Of a stretch of 64,000 nt of DNA, positions 16,079 to 25,110 are shown piece by piece. Source of the stretch: Aminobacterium mobile DSM 12262 (GTDB taxonomy: Bacteria > Synergistota > Synergistia > Synergistales > Aminobacteriaceae); contig NZ_JAFZ01000003.1 of the NCBI RefSeq assembly GCF_000526395.1, positions 62,001-126,000 on the forward strand, in the 5' to 3' direction. The position numbers and the translations under genes are program-made. Position 1 is the stretch's first letter. Each line of letters opens with the position of its first letter. The notes under the pieces were generated by a model that worked only from the letters and a program-made list of their open reading frames with translations, was not told where the DNA came from and made no database searches.

Positions 16079-17548
16079 ATGATCGATTTGACCATTCACA
16101 AAGAGGGGCTCAAAAAAGCGGTGGAGCAGGCAAAAAAACGAAATATTGTTATCCCCACCTTTAAGCAGATGAAAGATCCGGATCGTTATACCCCGGAAAA
16201 AATTAAAGAGCGCCTAAAGAAGACGGGTCTTTGGGATGTAGATTCAGTCAATTTGTTCCGCATAACCTGGAAAAATGAGCCGAAAAAGCAGGGTGGATTG
16301 TTCGGCAACGTGAATTATGTAGAGATTCCTAGAGAGATTACAGGCGTAAAGGCAAAAATAGTGGCTCTTGTGGGGAAATGGTTTCCTACAGGGGCTCACA
16401 AGGTGGGAGCGAGCTTCGGATGTTTGGCACCCCGTCTTGTCACGGGCCAGTTTGATCCTACATCACAAAAAGCAGTGTGGCCTTCAACGGGAAACTATTG
16501 TCGTGGAGGAGCCTATAACGCTCAGCTGCTGGGATGTGATTCTATTGCCATTCTCCCAGAAGGAATGAGTTCTGAGCGCTTCGAGTGGCTGAAAACTGTA
16601 GCAGGGGAAGTTATTGGTACACCTGGAACGGAAAGCAACGTAAAGGAAATTTACGATAAGGTTTGGGAACTGCGTAAAACTCGAGACAACATAATGGTAT
16701 TCAATCAGTTTGAAGAGTTTGGAAATCATCTGTGGCATTACGAGGTAACTGGTCACGCTATGGAAGAAGTCCTTCAGCAGGTATGTGGTAAGGATGGACG
16801 ATATTTTGGAGTGGTGTTGACTTCCGGATCAGGTGGAACACTTGCAAGCGGAGATTATCTGAAGGGAAAGTACCCTGGGAGCAAGATTGGAGTGGGAGAA
16901 GCTCTTCAGTGTCCCACACTTCTGTGGAACGGCTTTGGTGCTCACCGCCTTGAGGGGATAGGAGATAAACACGTTCCATGGATTCACAATGTGAAGAACA
17001 CCGACATGATTATTGACATAGATGATGCTGACAGTATGGCTATGATACGCCTTTTCAACGAACCAGCAGGCCAGGAATTCCTGCGCAAGAGTGGCATATC
17101 AGAGACATTCATGGAAAGCCTGCCACTTATAGGAATTTCGGGAGCGGCTAATATCCTTATGGCCATAAAGATGGCGAAGTACTACGAGCTGAGTGAACAG
17201 GATGTCATAATGACTGTTCTGACTGATTCCATGGAAATGTACGGCTCAAGGGTCAAAGAAATGGAAGAGGAAATGGGCCCCTATACGGAGATGGATGCTG
17301 CCATCGATCTTCACCAGCATATTTTTGGAGTCGGAGTCGATTATATGCAGGAACTTTCATATTACGATCGGAAGCGAATCCACAATCTCAAATATTATAC
17401 ATGGGTTGAGCAACAGGGGAAGACTTCAGAGGAACTGAATGATCAGTGGTACGACTACGATGCGTATTGGGGTTCTATTCATAAAATGGCCGATGCTATT
17501 GACGAAAGAATTGATGAATTTAATAGGCTTACAGGACTTCTTGTTTAA
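16079..17548 (+). CDS. Fold-type-II PLP-dependent enzyme of unknown substrate (lyase/synthase-like)
   Basis: 489 residues; GGGAG about 10 nt before ATG 16079. The PLP lysine is in FPTGAHKVGASFG (about residues 99-111), whose TGAHK core resembles tryptophan synthase beta, whereas PSTGNYCRGGAYNAQLLG (about 139-156) resembles the serine/threonine dehydratase and cysteine synthase substrate loop. A glycine-rich phosphate-binding loop, TSGSGGTLASG, follows near residue 250. About 100 C-terminal residues beyond the core are acidic and aromatic (YDYDAYWGS). Reaction candidates are beta-elimination or beta-replacement on an amino acid released by the neighbouring enzymes, in the role YgeX (diaminopropionate lyase) has in E. 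coli, but sequence alone does not fix the substrate. Confidence 0.8.
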   Translation: MIDLTIHKEGLKKAVEQAKKRNIVIPTFKQMKDPDRYTPEKIKERLKKTGLWDVDSVNLFRITWKNEPKKQGGLFGNVNYVEIPREITGVKAKIVALVGKWFPTGAHKVGASFGCLAPRLVTGQFDPTSQKAVWPSTGNYCRGGAYNAQLLGCDSIAILPEGMSSERFEWLKTVAGEVIGTPGTESNVKEIYDKVWELRKTRDNIMVFNQFEEFGNHLWHYEVTGHAMEEVLQQVCGKDGRYFGVVLTSGSGGTLASGDYLKGKYPGSKIGVGEALQCPTLLWNGFGAHRLEGIGDKHVPWIHNVKNTDMIIDIDDADSMAMIRLFNEPAGQEFLRKSGISETFMESLPLIGISGAANILMAIKMAKYYELSEQDVIMTVLTDSMEMYGSRVKEMEEEMGPYTEMDAAIDLHQHIFGVGVDYMQELSYYDRKRIHNLKYYTWVEQQGKTSEELNDQWYDYDAYWGSIHKMADAIDERIDEFNRLTGLLV

Positions 17549-17572
17549 TATGATGTAGCGGGCTAAAGATGT

Positions 17573-17594
17573 GAGGTTGCGTTGTCGCAACCTC
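17573..17594 (+). terminator. Hairpin after the PLP enzyme gene
   Basis: GAGGTTGCG (17573-17581), loop TTGT, CGCAACCTC (17586-17594), followed by TTCTTCG. The stem is strong, but the T-tract is interrupted, so it may slow or partly terminate transcription before the TRAP genes. The rest of 17595-17747 holds a CTTCCGGAAG palindrome at 17710-17719 and the ribosome site, with no clear promoter. Confidence 0.5.
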
Positions 17595-17747
17595 TTCTTC
17601 GTCAGTAAGGCCGAGGGGAGGGCGAACGGCGGAGAAACGTTATCCTGTTCTTGGGGAGTATTAATTCGCGAGGGGAAAGTCGTTGCGTTTTTAGGGCTCT
17701 TGAACTGCACTTCCGGAAGGATCTGCGCATGAAAAAGGAGGCGTTAC

Positions 17748-18836
17748 ATGATGTCTAAAGTTGGGTTCTGGAGAAAGAGTTTAGTCGTCGTATTGGTTGT
17801 TCTGTCTTTAGGTTTTGCCATTGTTGCGGGAGCAGCTGAACCGGAGTATAAGTGGCGTTTTGGGCAGACCTCAGTTCGAGCATCTCAAGGGGAGTCCTAC
17901 AAGCTTTTCTGTGAGTTGATCTCGAAATATAGTGATGGTCGAATCCAAGTCGAGTTTTTCCCTGATAACCAGCTGGGCACTCTTGATGAAATTTTCCATG
18001 CCGTTCAGGATGGCGAAGTGGAAATATGTGGAGTGGCACCTTATGTAAACCTCGTCCCAGGTGGAATGTTTAACTGGATGCCTTGGACTGTTGAGACATG
18101 GGAAGAGTGTAAGATGGCTTTTAAGCGTCCAGATGGATGCTTGTATGCACCAATGGAAAAGGCTATGAACGAAGTCGGAATGCACATCCTTTTCACCGTG
18201 TCTCAAGGATCTTATGGTGTTGGAAACAATACACGGCCCATTAAGACCCCTGAAGATTTCAAGAACCTGAAAATGCGAGTTTCTTCTTCTCTTGGCTGTG
18301 TAAGAGGACTTCAGAATATGGCTGAAGGAACAGGCATGACTGTGGAAACCGTACCTTGGGGCGAGCTCTATAATGCTCTGTCTCGTGGAGTTGTCGATGG
18401 TTGTTGGTCAATGTGGCCTTCTCTTGTGGAGGAGCGCCATTACGAGGTTATAAAGTATTACACCTCCCTTGATTGGTGCTGGGATGCAAACCAGGTTGTC
18501 ATCAACAAAGATCTTTGGGAAGAGCTTCCTGATGATCTCAAAGCCGCTATAGAGAAAGCTGCCCTAGAGGCAGAGGCTCATCAGTATGCAATTCAGGAGC
18601 GTATGGCGGAAGAATTCCAGGCGTTCTTGAAAGATCAGAAGAATTTCGAGATTTATTATCCTACCGACGAAGAGCGAGCCGCATTCCGTGAAAAAGCAAA
18701 TGTTTTGAGCATTTGGAACGAGCTGTGCAAGCCTTGGCTCGATAAGCATTATCCTGGTCAGAATATGACCGAAAAGATTCTTGCTGAGCTTGAGGCGAAT
18801 CGGAAACTGGTTTTATCCGAAAAAGCGGCGAAGTAG
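17748..18836 (+). CDS. dctP: TRAP transporter substrate-binding protein (DctP family)
   Basis: 362 residues with a signal peptide (basic start, hydrophobic LVVVLVVLSLGFAIVAG, cleavage near AAEPEY at about residue 30). The mature part has the DctP layout, including QLGTLDEIFHAVQDGEVEIC, a central GVGNNTRPIKTPEDFKNLKMR, and PWGELYNALSRGVVDG, the region carrying the conserved arginine that binds carboxylate ligands. It captures an organic acid or N-acylated amino acid in the periplasm for the DctQ/DctM permease encoded next. GGAGG lies 6-8 nt before ATG 17748. A terminator follows it, so it should be made in excess over the membrane subunits. Confidence 0.95.
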   Translation: MMSKVGFWRKSLVVVLVVLSLGFAIVAGAAEPEYKWRFGQTSVRASQGESYKLFCELISKYSDGRIQVEFFPDNQLGTLDEIFHAVQDGEVEICGVAPYVNLVPGGMFNWMPWTVETWEECKMAFKRPDGCLYAPMEKAMNEVGMHILFTVSQGSYGVGNNTRPIKTPEDFKNLKMRVSSSLGCVRGLQNMAEGTGMTVETVPWGELYNALSRGVVDGCWSMWPSLVEERHYEVIKYYTSLDWCWDANQVVINKDLWEELPDDLKAAIEKAALEAEAHQYAIQERMAEEFQAFLKDQKNFEIYYPTDEERAAFREKANVLSIWNELCKPWLDKHYPGQNMTEKILAELEANRKLVLSEKAAK

Positions 18837-18845
18837 ATGAAATCT

Positions 18846-18873
18846 AAGGAGGCAGTCAAAGGACTGCCTCCTT
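18846..18873 (+). terminator. Intra-operon terminator between dctP and dctQ
   Basis: AAGGAGGCAGTC (18846-18857) and GACTGCCTCCTT (18862-18873), a 12-bp perfect stem with tetraloop AAAG, then ATTTCTT. Its position between the binding protein and permease genes fits partial termination that sets subunit ratio. Confidence 0.8.
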
Positions 18874-18954
18874 ATTTCTTCCCTTACTGTAGATTAACCT
18901 ATTCCCTATTTTGAGATAGAGGGGATTGCGCTTCAGAGAGAAGGAAGTGTTACG

Positions 18955-19479
18955 ATGAAAAAGTTTTTCTTGTATTTGGAAAAAGTGGAATTTTTCCTAG
19001 CCTCCGTAGGGCTTTTATCAGCAATTATTCTCACGTTCTGCCAGGTTGTTAATCGGTATTGGCTGCATTTTGAGATTATGTGGATCAGTGATTTTATGTT
19101 GTATATATTTATTTTCACAATCTATATTGCTATTTCGTATGGGGCATCCCAGAAAACTCATATTGCTGTAGATATTCTTCCAGATTGTTTGTGTGGGAAT
19201 GACAAGGCAAAGAGAGCAATGTTCGATATTGTTAAAAGTGTTGTTACCATTTTCATGATAATTTCTATGAGTGGGTCTACATGGAAAGTATTAAAAAGGG
19301 CTTTTAAATACCCTGAATACGCGACCCTTGTTCGCTGGTTCAATATGAGCTGGCTCACATATGCGATGGGAGCTATGGTTGTTTTTGCTATTCTTCATTA
19401 TGGATGGCATGTGGCTTGCGATATTTACGAGCTGAAGCAACTTCGTTGGATTTCAGCAAATGAAGGGGAGGCAGAATAG
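18955..19479 (+). CDS. dctQ: TRAP transporter small permease (DctQ family)
   Basis: 174 residues with four predicted membrane helices (hydrophobic blocks at about residues 13-33, 44-64, 88-108 and 133-152). CQVVNRYWLHFEIMWISDF is the usual DctQ segment around helices 1 and 2. It is the small membrane subunit that bridges the binding protein and the DctM channel. The dctM start codon follows its stop with no gap. Ribosome site GAAGG lies upstream of ATG 18955. Confidence 0.92.
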   Translation: MKKFFLYLEKVEFFLASVGLLSAIILTFCQVVNRYWLHFEIMWISDFMLYIFIFTIYIAISYGASQKTHIAVDILPDCLCGNDKAKRAMFDIVKSVVTIFMIISMSGSTWKVLKRAFKYPEYATLVRWFNMSWLTYAMGAMVVFAILHYGWHVACDIYELKQLRWISANEGEAE

Positions 19480-20814
19480 ATGTTAGACATCGGAACAGTA
19501 ACCACACTAATTAGTTTTCTTGTGGGGATCGTTCTGGGTTTCCCCATAGGATGGCTCTTTATAGGTTCAACGGCTTTGGGTCTTTTGGTTATGGGTGGCT
19601 CTACAGCCTTTATGGCAAATACATTTTTCCACGCATTAGATTCGTCAACGGTTATGGCCATAGCTTTTTTTGTCTTTTCTGGAGCTTTAATTTCAGAGGC
19701 AGGATTGGCCGATCGCATTGTCAATTTCTCACATTCTCTCGTAGGGCGTCTCAAGGGGGGGCTTACGGCTGTAGGAATAGTAGCTACCCTTTTTTTAGGG
19801 GCTTTAACGGGATCGTCTGTTCCTTGTATCGCTGCTCTGATTCCCTTGCTGGTACCGCGTCTGGAGAAATTTGGCTATAAGAGAGTTTATACAACGGCTC
19901 TGCTTTGTTCTTCAAGTTATTTGGGATATTTGATTCCTCCCAGTGTGCCGGCGATGATCTATTGTCTTCTTTCAGGGCAGTCAGTGGCGGCTCTCTTTCT
20001 CGCCACAGTTTTTCCGGGATTTGTGCTTGCAATTGGTTACGGGATTTTAAATTACTTTATGGTAGATCGTTATACATTTGAAAGCAGCGAGAAGCCTGAG
20101 CTTCCAACAACTTTCAAAGAGTCTTTTAGAGACGTACTTCACACTGGCCGGGTTGCTATTCCGGCGTTGGGATGTCCAGTATTGATTCTTGTCGGCATTT
20201 ATGGTGGTATTTTTACCCCTAACGAAGCCGGCGGAATTGCCTCAGTATACTGTCTTCTTGTAGGGTGGTTTGCCTATCGTGAACTGACGAATGCAAAGTT
20301 GAAGAAAGCTTTGTCGAGCACAATTGGTACCTTTGGAATGACCACTCTGCTTCTTGCTGGAGGGACGATACTGACTCGCTTCCTTACGCGCCAAGGAGTT
20401 GCGCAGGAAGTAGCAACGTTCATGTTGACATTATTTGAGAACAAGTACCTTATCCTTCTTATGTTGAATATTTTCCTCCTGTTTTTGGGAATGTTCTTGG
20501 ATGGTATTCCCATTTTGATCCTCGTTGTTCCCCTCGTGCTTCCTCTTATGCAGGAACTTGACGTAAATTTGGTTCACCTGGGGGCCATGATGATTGTCAA
20601 TGTAGGAATTGGTGTTATGACACCACCTTTTGCCATGTCAATATTCGTTGGCTCTCGATTGGCTCAGGTACCAGCCGCTGAATTAACGAAAACGATGATG
20701 CCATTTTTGCTCCTGGTCTCTTTACCCGTGTTGCTTCTGACTACTTATGTACCAGCATTGTCATGCTGGCTTCCGGAAGTTTTACTGGGCTCATCTATTG
20801 TGGGACCATGGTGA
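19480..20814 (+). CDS. dctM: TRAP transporter large permease (DctM family)
   Basis: 444 residues, strongly hydrophobic throughout with about 12 membrane segments. Family landmarks: GFPIGWLFIG at the start, GLADRIVNFSHSLVGRLKGGLTAVGI, GSSVPCIAALIPLLVPRLEKFGY, YLIPPSVPAMIY and GIFTPNEAGGIASVY. It is the Na+-coupled translocating subunit. Its ATG directly follows the dctQ TAG, showing coupled translation. The PNEAG segment is the usual PTE(A/S)G DctM motif with Asn in the second position. The substrate is not readable from sequence; the deacylase and peptidase neighbours suggest an acylated amino acid or related acid. Confidence 0.95.
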   Translation: MLDIGTVTTLISFLVGIVLGFPIGWLFIGSTALGLLVMGGSTAFMANTFFHALDSSTVMAIAFFVFSGALISEAGLADRIVNFSHSLVGRLKGGLTAVGIVATLFLGALTGSSVPCIAALIPLLVPRLEKFGYKRVYTTALLCSSSYLGYLIPPSVPAMIYCLLSGQSVAALFLATVFPGFVLAIGYGILNYFMVDRYTFESSEKPELPTTFKESFRDVLHTGRVAIPALGCPVLILVGIYGGIFTPNEAGGIASVYCLLVGWFAYRELTNAKLKKALSSTIGTFGMTTLLLAGGTILTRFLTRQGVAQEVATFMLTLFENKYLILLMLNIFLLFLGMFLDGIPILILVVPLVLPLMQELDVNLVHLGAMMIVNVGIGVMTPPFAMSIFVGSRLAQVPAAELTKTMMPFLLLVSLPVLLLTTYVPALSCWLPEVLLGSSIVGPW

Positions 20815-20859
20815 TTAGGGTTTGTTGAAGCGTAGAAGATTGAGGGGAGGGATTTCATT

Positions 20860-22446
20860 TTGTTCGATATCTTAATAAAGAATGGAACCTGTTACGCTGG
20901 AGATGGAAAAGCTGGTTTTGTTTCTGATATCGCTGTTGAAGGTGGCATTATAGCGGCTATAGGAAATTTAGAGAATGCTGAAGCTAAACGAGTGATCGAT
21001 GCCAGAAATTTAGCAGTAACGCCGGGTTTTATCGATACTCATAGCCATTCTGATCTTGTAGCTCTTGTGGAACCGGAGATTGCGAATAAAACGACACAAG
21101 GTGTGACGACGGATATTATAGGGCAAGACGGCATGTCTCTTGCTCCAGTTCGAACTGAGTATATTGATGTTTGGAAGAAAGTTATGGCAGGATTGGAGGG
21201 GCAATATGAGGTGGAATGGAATTGGCACAGTTCCGCTGAATATCTCGCCCGGTTGGAAGCTCAACCCTTAGGTCCAAACTTAGCGTATCTTGCTCCTTAT
21301 GGAAATATTCGCATGTGTGTTGTGGGGCTTGAAAATCGTCCTGCCACAAAAGATGAAGTAAAAAAAATGCAAGACCTTTTGGAAGAAGCTATATTAAATG
21401 GAGCTGTGGGGTTGTCTACTGGTTTAATATATCCTCCCTGTAATTACGCTTCAGAAGACGAGATAGCTGAGCTTACGAAGGTCCTTACGAAGTATGGTCT
21501 CCCCTTAGTGATTCATCAGAGAAGCGAGGCTGATGATATTTTAAACTCGATGGACGAGGTTGTTCGTATTAGCCGGAAATCTGGTTGCCCCATCCACTTC
21601 TCCCATTTTAAAGTTTGTGGCAAGAAAAATGCCCATCTCTTTGATGCTGTAATGGAAAAGCTGGAATCTGCATCAAAAGAAATTGCAGTTTCTTTTGATC
21701 AATATCCCTATACGGCTGGAAGCACGACATTCAGTGTTATTCTTCCTCCATGGGTTCATGACGGCGGAGCTGATAAGGCTTTAGCTCGTTTAGCCGATCC
21801 TGTAGCGCGAGAACGGATGAAACGGGATATTCGAGATGGTATCCATGGGTGGGATAACTTTATCGACTTTGCCGGAATGGAGAATATCTCTGTTACATTC
21901 GTTAAAACAGCAAAAAATGCTGATGTAGTGGGGAAAAACATGATCGAGATAGGCAAGCTGAGAGGGAAAGATCCTCTCGATGCGGCTTTCGATATCCTTC
22001 TCGAGGAAGAGATGGTGGTAGGCCTCGTAGATTTTTACGGATACGAAGAGCATGTTGAGAAAATTTTAGCTCACCCTCTTCAGAACCCTTGCACAGATGG
22101 AATTCTTGGGGCTCATCCTCATCCCAGAGTCTATGGTTCGTTCCCTCGCATATTGGGGCACTATGTGAGAGAACGTAAAATCTTAGATCTTCCTACAGCT
22201 ATCCATAAAATGACAGGACGTCCGGCTTCTATCTTCAAGATGAGAAATAGAGGGCTTCTCAAAGAAGGATACGTGGCAGACATTTCTATTTTCGACCCTG
22301 AGACGGTAATCGATACTGCTACCTACGAAAATCCGAAACAGTTTGCTAAAGGCATTCCTTACGTCATAGTCTGTGGACGGCTTGTAGTTGATGATGGGGC
22401 TGTTATGAAAGAGAAAGCTGGTCAAGTCGTACGGTTCGAAAAATAG
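20860..22446 (+). CDS. N-acyl-D-amino-acid deacylase family amidohydrolase
   Basis: 528 residues, TTG start at 20860 with GGGGAGGG 10 nt upstream and no usable ATG nearby. The metal-dependent hydrolase signature TPGFIDTHSHSD (about residues 55-66) gives the HxH zinc pair; further ligands are expected in VIHQRSEADD (about 216-226) and IHFSHFK (about 246-252), and the conserved Asp lies late in the barrel near TDGILGAHPHPR. The urease-like composite beta domain frames the barrel at both ends (start MFDILIKNGT, end ADISIFDPETV). D-aminoacylases release D-amino acids from N-acyl forms; related dihydropyrimidinase/hydantoinase-type substrates cannot be excluded. It follows dctM by 45 bp, in the same operon. 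Confidence 0.88.
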   Translation: MFDILIKNGTCYAGDGKAGFVSDIAVEGGIIAAIGNLENAEAKRVIDARNLAVTPGFIDTHSHSDLVALVEPEIANKTTQGVTTDIIGQDGMSLAPVRTEYIDVWKKVMAGLEGQYEVEWNWHSSAEYLARLEAQPLGPNLAYLAPYGNIRMCVVGLENRPATKDEVKKMQDLLEEAILNGAVGLSTGLIYPPCNYASEDEIAELTKVLTKYGLPLVIHQRSEADDILNSMDEVVRISRKSGCPIHFSHFKVCGKKNAHLFDAVMEKLESASKEIAVSFDQYPYTAGSTTFSVILPPWVHDGGADKALARLADPVARERMKRDIRDGIHGWDNFIDFAGMENISVTFVKTAKNADVVGKNMIEIGKLRGKDPLDAAFDILLEEEMVVGLVDFYGYEEHVEKILAHPLQNPCTDGILGAHPHPRVYGSFPRILGHYVRERKILDLPTAIHKMTGRPASIFKMRNRGLLKEGYVADISIFDPETVIDTATYENPKQFAKGIPYVIVCGRLVVDDGAVMKEKAGQVVRFEK

Positions 22447-22525
22447 AGGCCAGGGTTCTTTGCCTTATATCGCTGTTATTTTTATATCCGTCGCTGTTTT
22501 ATCTTAGTGAGGAGGTAATGTTTTT

Positions 22526-23707
22526 ATGAGTATGGATTGGCGAGAGCCTCTCGTCTCCTTGTGCAGAGAAATGATCCGCCGCCCCAGCCTCTCAGGGCAG
22601 GAGAAAGAGATGGCTGATTTTGTAGAACGCAGCATGCAGGAACTTGGCTTTGACTCCGTAGAACGTGACCATTACGGAAACGTGTCTGGGCGGATTGTTC
22701 TCGGTAGTGGCGGCCGTCGTATTCTCTTTGAAGGACATATGGACCATGTGGAAATAGTAGATCCCTCGAAATGGACCCATGACCCCTTCGGCGCAGAAAT
22801 TGTTGATGGACGTATATATGGGCGGGCAACATCAGATATGAAGGGGAACTTGGCAGCTTCCATTATGGCAGCATCTTTGATAAAAAAAGAAAGAGCCGAC
22901 CTTAATGGAGAAATTATTGTTGCAGGATCCGTTCATGAAGAATGTTTTGAAGGAGTTGCATCTGAGGCGATAGGGAAACGCTGGAATCCCGATTGCGTCG
23001 TTATTGGAGAGGCTTCCTCTTTAAACCTTAAGCGGGGACAGAGAGGCCGAGCAGAAGTTGTTTTAGAAACGTACGGCAAATCAGCTCACTCATCAAATCC
23101 TGATGTAGGTTTGAACGCTGTTAAAACAATGGTACCTCTCCTTGCTGCCATAGAGCGCGAGTTTCAGCCTAAAGAACAACCCGTTCTCGGTAAGGGAGTC
23201 TTGGAATTAACCGACATTATTTCCTCTCCCTATCCTGGAGCGAGTGTGGTTCCAGAACGTTGCCGCGTAACATATGACCGAAGACTTCTTGTAGGAGAAA
23301 CTGATGCCGAAGTTTTAGATCAGATCCAAAAGATTATTGATGAAGAGAAGAAGCGCAATTCTAAACTCGATGCGAAGGTCGCTCTCGCTGTAGGAAGCGA
23401 AATGTGTTATACCGGTGCTCCCATAGAGGCAACACGTTACGCGCCTGGCTGGCTATTCCCTGAAGATAACTGGTTTGTAGCCGCAGCTTTACGTGGGTTG
23501 CGCCAGGCTGGGTTGAACCCTGAACTTTCTCATTACGCCTTCTGTACTAACGGGAGCTATTATGCTGGGAAAGCGGGAATCCCGACGATTGGTTTTGGAG
23601 GGTCTTTAGAGTCGTTAGCTCACGTAGTTGACGAATATATTGAGATTGACCAGCTTGAAAAGGCCTGTCTCGGTTATATGGGTATTATTCGTTCGGTACT
23701 CGGGTAG
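22526..23707 (+). CDS. ygeY: YgeY-like M20 family metallohydrolase (intact active site)
   Basis: 393 residues, ATG 22526 with GAGGAGG about 9 nt upstream. All expected M20 residues are present: EGHMDHVE (His71, Asp73), YGRATSDMKGN (metal-bridging Asp), SVHEECFEG (general base Glu138, ligand Glu139), VIGEASSL (Glu), and a C-terminal His in LAHVVDEYIEI. It closely resembles YgeY of E. coli (selenium-metabolism-linked hydrolase family), whose physiological substrate is still uncertain. It pairs with a catalytically altered paralogue at 13470-14660. Likely cytoplasmic, with two zinc ions. It sits between the deacylase and the threonine-synthase-like gene, with only 8 bp to the latter. Confidence 0.88.
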   Translation: MSMDWREPLVSLCREMIRRPSLSGQEKEMADFVERSMQELGFDSVERDHYGNVSGRIVLGSGGRRILFEGHMDHVEIVDPSKWTHDPFGAEIVDGRIYGRATSDMKGNLAASIMAASLIKKERADLNGEIIVAGSVHEECFEGVASEAIGKRWNPDCVVIGEASSLNLKRGQRGRAEVVLETYGKSAHSSNPDVGLNAVKTMVPLLAAIEREFQPKEQPVLGKGVLELTDIISSPYPGASVVPERCRVTYDRRLLVGETDAEVLDQIQKIIDEEKKRNSKLDAKVALAVGSEMCYTGAPIEATRYAPGWLFPEDNWFVAAALRGLRQAGLNPELSHYAFCTNGSYYAGKAGIPTIGFGGSLESLAHVVDEYIEIDQLEKACLGYMGIIRSVLG

Positions 23708-23715
23708 GCCTTGCT

Positions 23716-24969
23716 ATGTCTAAAGTAGTTGCTTTGAAGTGCGCTCTCTGTGGGCGTACGTTTGCACAGGAAGCAGGAGTAAAGACTTGCCCTCATTGCG
23801 GCGTTGATGGAACGATGCATGTTTTTTACGATTATGAAGAAGTTGCCAAGACGTTCACTCGTCGTTCCCTGGCTGCCGATTCTCGGCACTCCCTTTGGCG
23901 TTATGATGCACTTTTGCCAGTAGAGGAAGGTTCCGTTCGCCCTAACCTCCAGGTTGGGTGGACTCCGCTGTACGACGAACCGAAGCTGGCTCAGCGCTAT
24001 GGAGTTGCTTCAGTGAAAGTGAAAGATGATGGTCGTAACCCAACTGCATCTTTGAAAGATCGAGCTAGCGCAATTGCTGTAACAATGGCTCTAGAGCAGG
24101 GGCAATCTACAGTGGCTTGCGCGTCTACAGGAAATGCGGCAAGTTCTTTGTCGGGGTTTGCTGCAGTAACGGGATTAAACAGCGTTATTTTTGTTCCCGA
24201 AACAGCCCCAATAGCAAAAGTAACTCAGCTTTTAGTTTACGGAGCAAAAGTTTTTCTTGTGCGTGGAGATTATGCTCAAACAGTGGAACTGGCAATGAAA
24301 GCTATTGAACATCATGGTTGGTACGATCGTAATTGCGCAATCAACCCTTATTTAGTGGAAGGGAAGAAGACCTGCGCCATGGAGATTGCGGAGCAGTGTA
24401 ATTGGGATCTTCCAGACATCGTTTTTGTATCTGTGGGGGATGGTTGCATCGTCAGTTCGATGTATAAAGGCTTTTACGATCTTAAACAAGTAGGGCTGAT
24501 TGAGACCATTCCTGCTATTGTTGGTGTTCAGGCCGAGGGGGCATGTCCGATTCACCGCGCTATCCAAGCTGGTTCTAATAGAGTAGAGTTTGGTGCGGCC
24601 AATACTATTGCTGACAGCATTTCTGTTGGTGCTCCTCGTAACTGGGCCAAGGCGTTAAATGCTATACGTAGCAGCGGAGGAACAACTGTTGCTGTTTCAG
24701 ACAGCGAAATTCTTGAGTCCTTATGTGAATTGCCTCGCTTGACAGGCGTTTTTGCTGAGCCTGCCGGAGTGGCAGCATACGCAGGTTTCCGACATATGGC
24801 TTTAGAGGGACGCCTGAAAGCTGATGAGCGTGTAGCGCTGGTCGTTACAGGAAATGGGCTTAAAGATGTAGCGTCTGCCCAAAAAGCTGTACAATCTGCA
24901 ATGACTGTGGATACTGGTTCAGAGGGGTTGGAACAAATAGAAGCGTTTCTACAGCGAGAAGAGAGATAA
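23716..24969 (+). CDS. Threonine synthase-like PLP enzyme with N-terminal zinc ribbon
   Basis: 417 residues. The N-terminus has CALCGRTF and CPHCGVDG (residues 10-13 and 26-29), a four-cysteine zinc ribbon found in many archaeal and bacterial threonine synthases. The PLP lysine is in NPTASLKDRAS (about residues 109-119) and ASTGNAASSLSGFAA forms the substrate loop; VSVGDGCIVSSMYKG is the phosphate-binding turn. Threonine synthase converts O-phosphohomoserine to threonine, but in this catabolic setting a related elimination (for example on diaminopropionate or another beta-substituted amino acid) is also possible. It starts 8 bp after the M20 gene; no thrA or thrB is nearby. A strong terminator follows. 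Confidence 0.82.
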   Translation: MSKVVALKCALCGRTFAQEAGVKTCPHCGVDGTMHVFYDYEEVAKTFTRRSLAADSRHSLWRYDALLPVEEGSVRPNLQVGWTPLYDEPKLAQRYGVASVKVKDDGRNPTASLKDRASAIAVTMALEQGQSTVACASTGNAASSLSGFAAVTGLNSVIFVPETAPIAKVTQLLVYGAKVFLVRGDYAQTVELAMKAIEHHGWYDRNCAINPYLVEGKKTCAMEIAEQCNWDLPDIVFVSVGDGCIVSSMYKGFYDLKQVGLIETIPAIVGVQAEGACPIHRAIQAGSNRVEFGAANTIADSISVGAPRNWAKALNAIRSSGGTTVAVSDSEILESLCELPRLTGVFAEPAGVAAYAGFRHMALEGRLKADERVALVVTGNGLKDVASAQKAVQSAMTVDTGSEGLEQIEAFLQREER

Positions 24970-24979
24970 AAGCAAACCC

Positions 24980-25014
24980 ATGGCCTCCTTGTAGCATTTT
25001 TTCAAGGAGGCCAT
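24980..25014 (+). terminator. Terminator after the threonine-synthase-like gene
   Basis: ATGGCCTCCTTG (24980-24991) and CAAGGAGGCCAT (25003-25014), 12 bp, 11-nt loop, then TTTAC. Ends the TRAP/deacylase/M20 transcript. Confidence 0.8.
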
Positions 25015-25110
25015 TTTACAAAGCAGAATGGCTATGACCGTTTCATTCTCGACGAGATAGGGTTATATTATTTGTATTTGTAACTTATTCAATGACAGGA
25101 GAGTGAAGTC

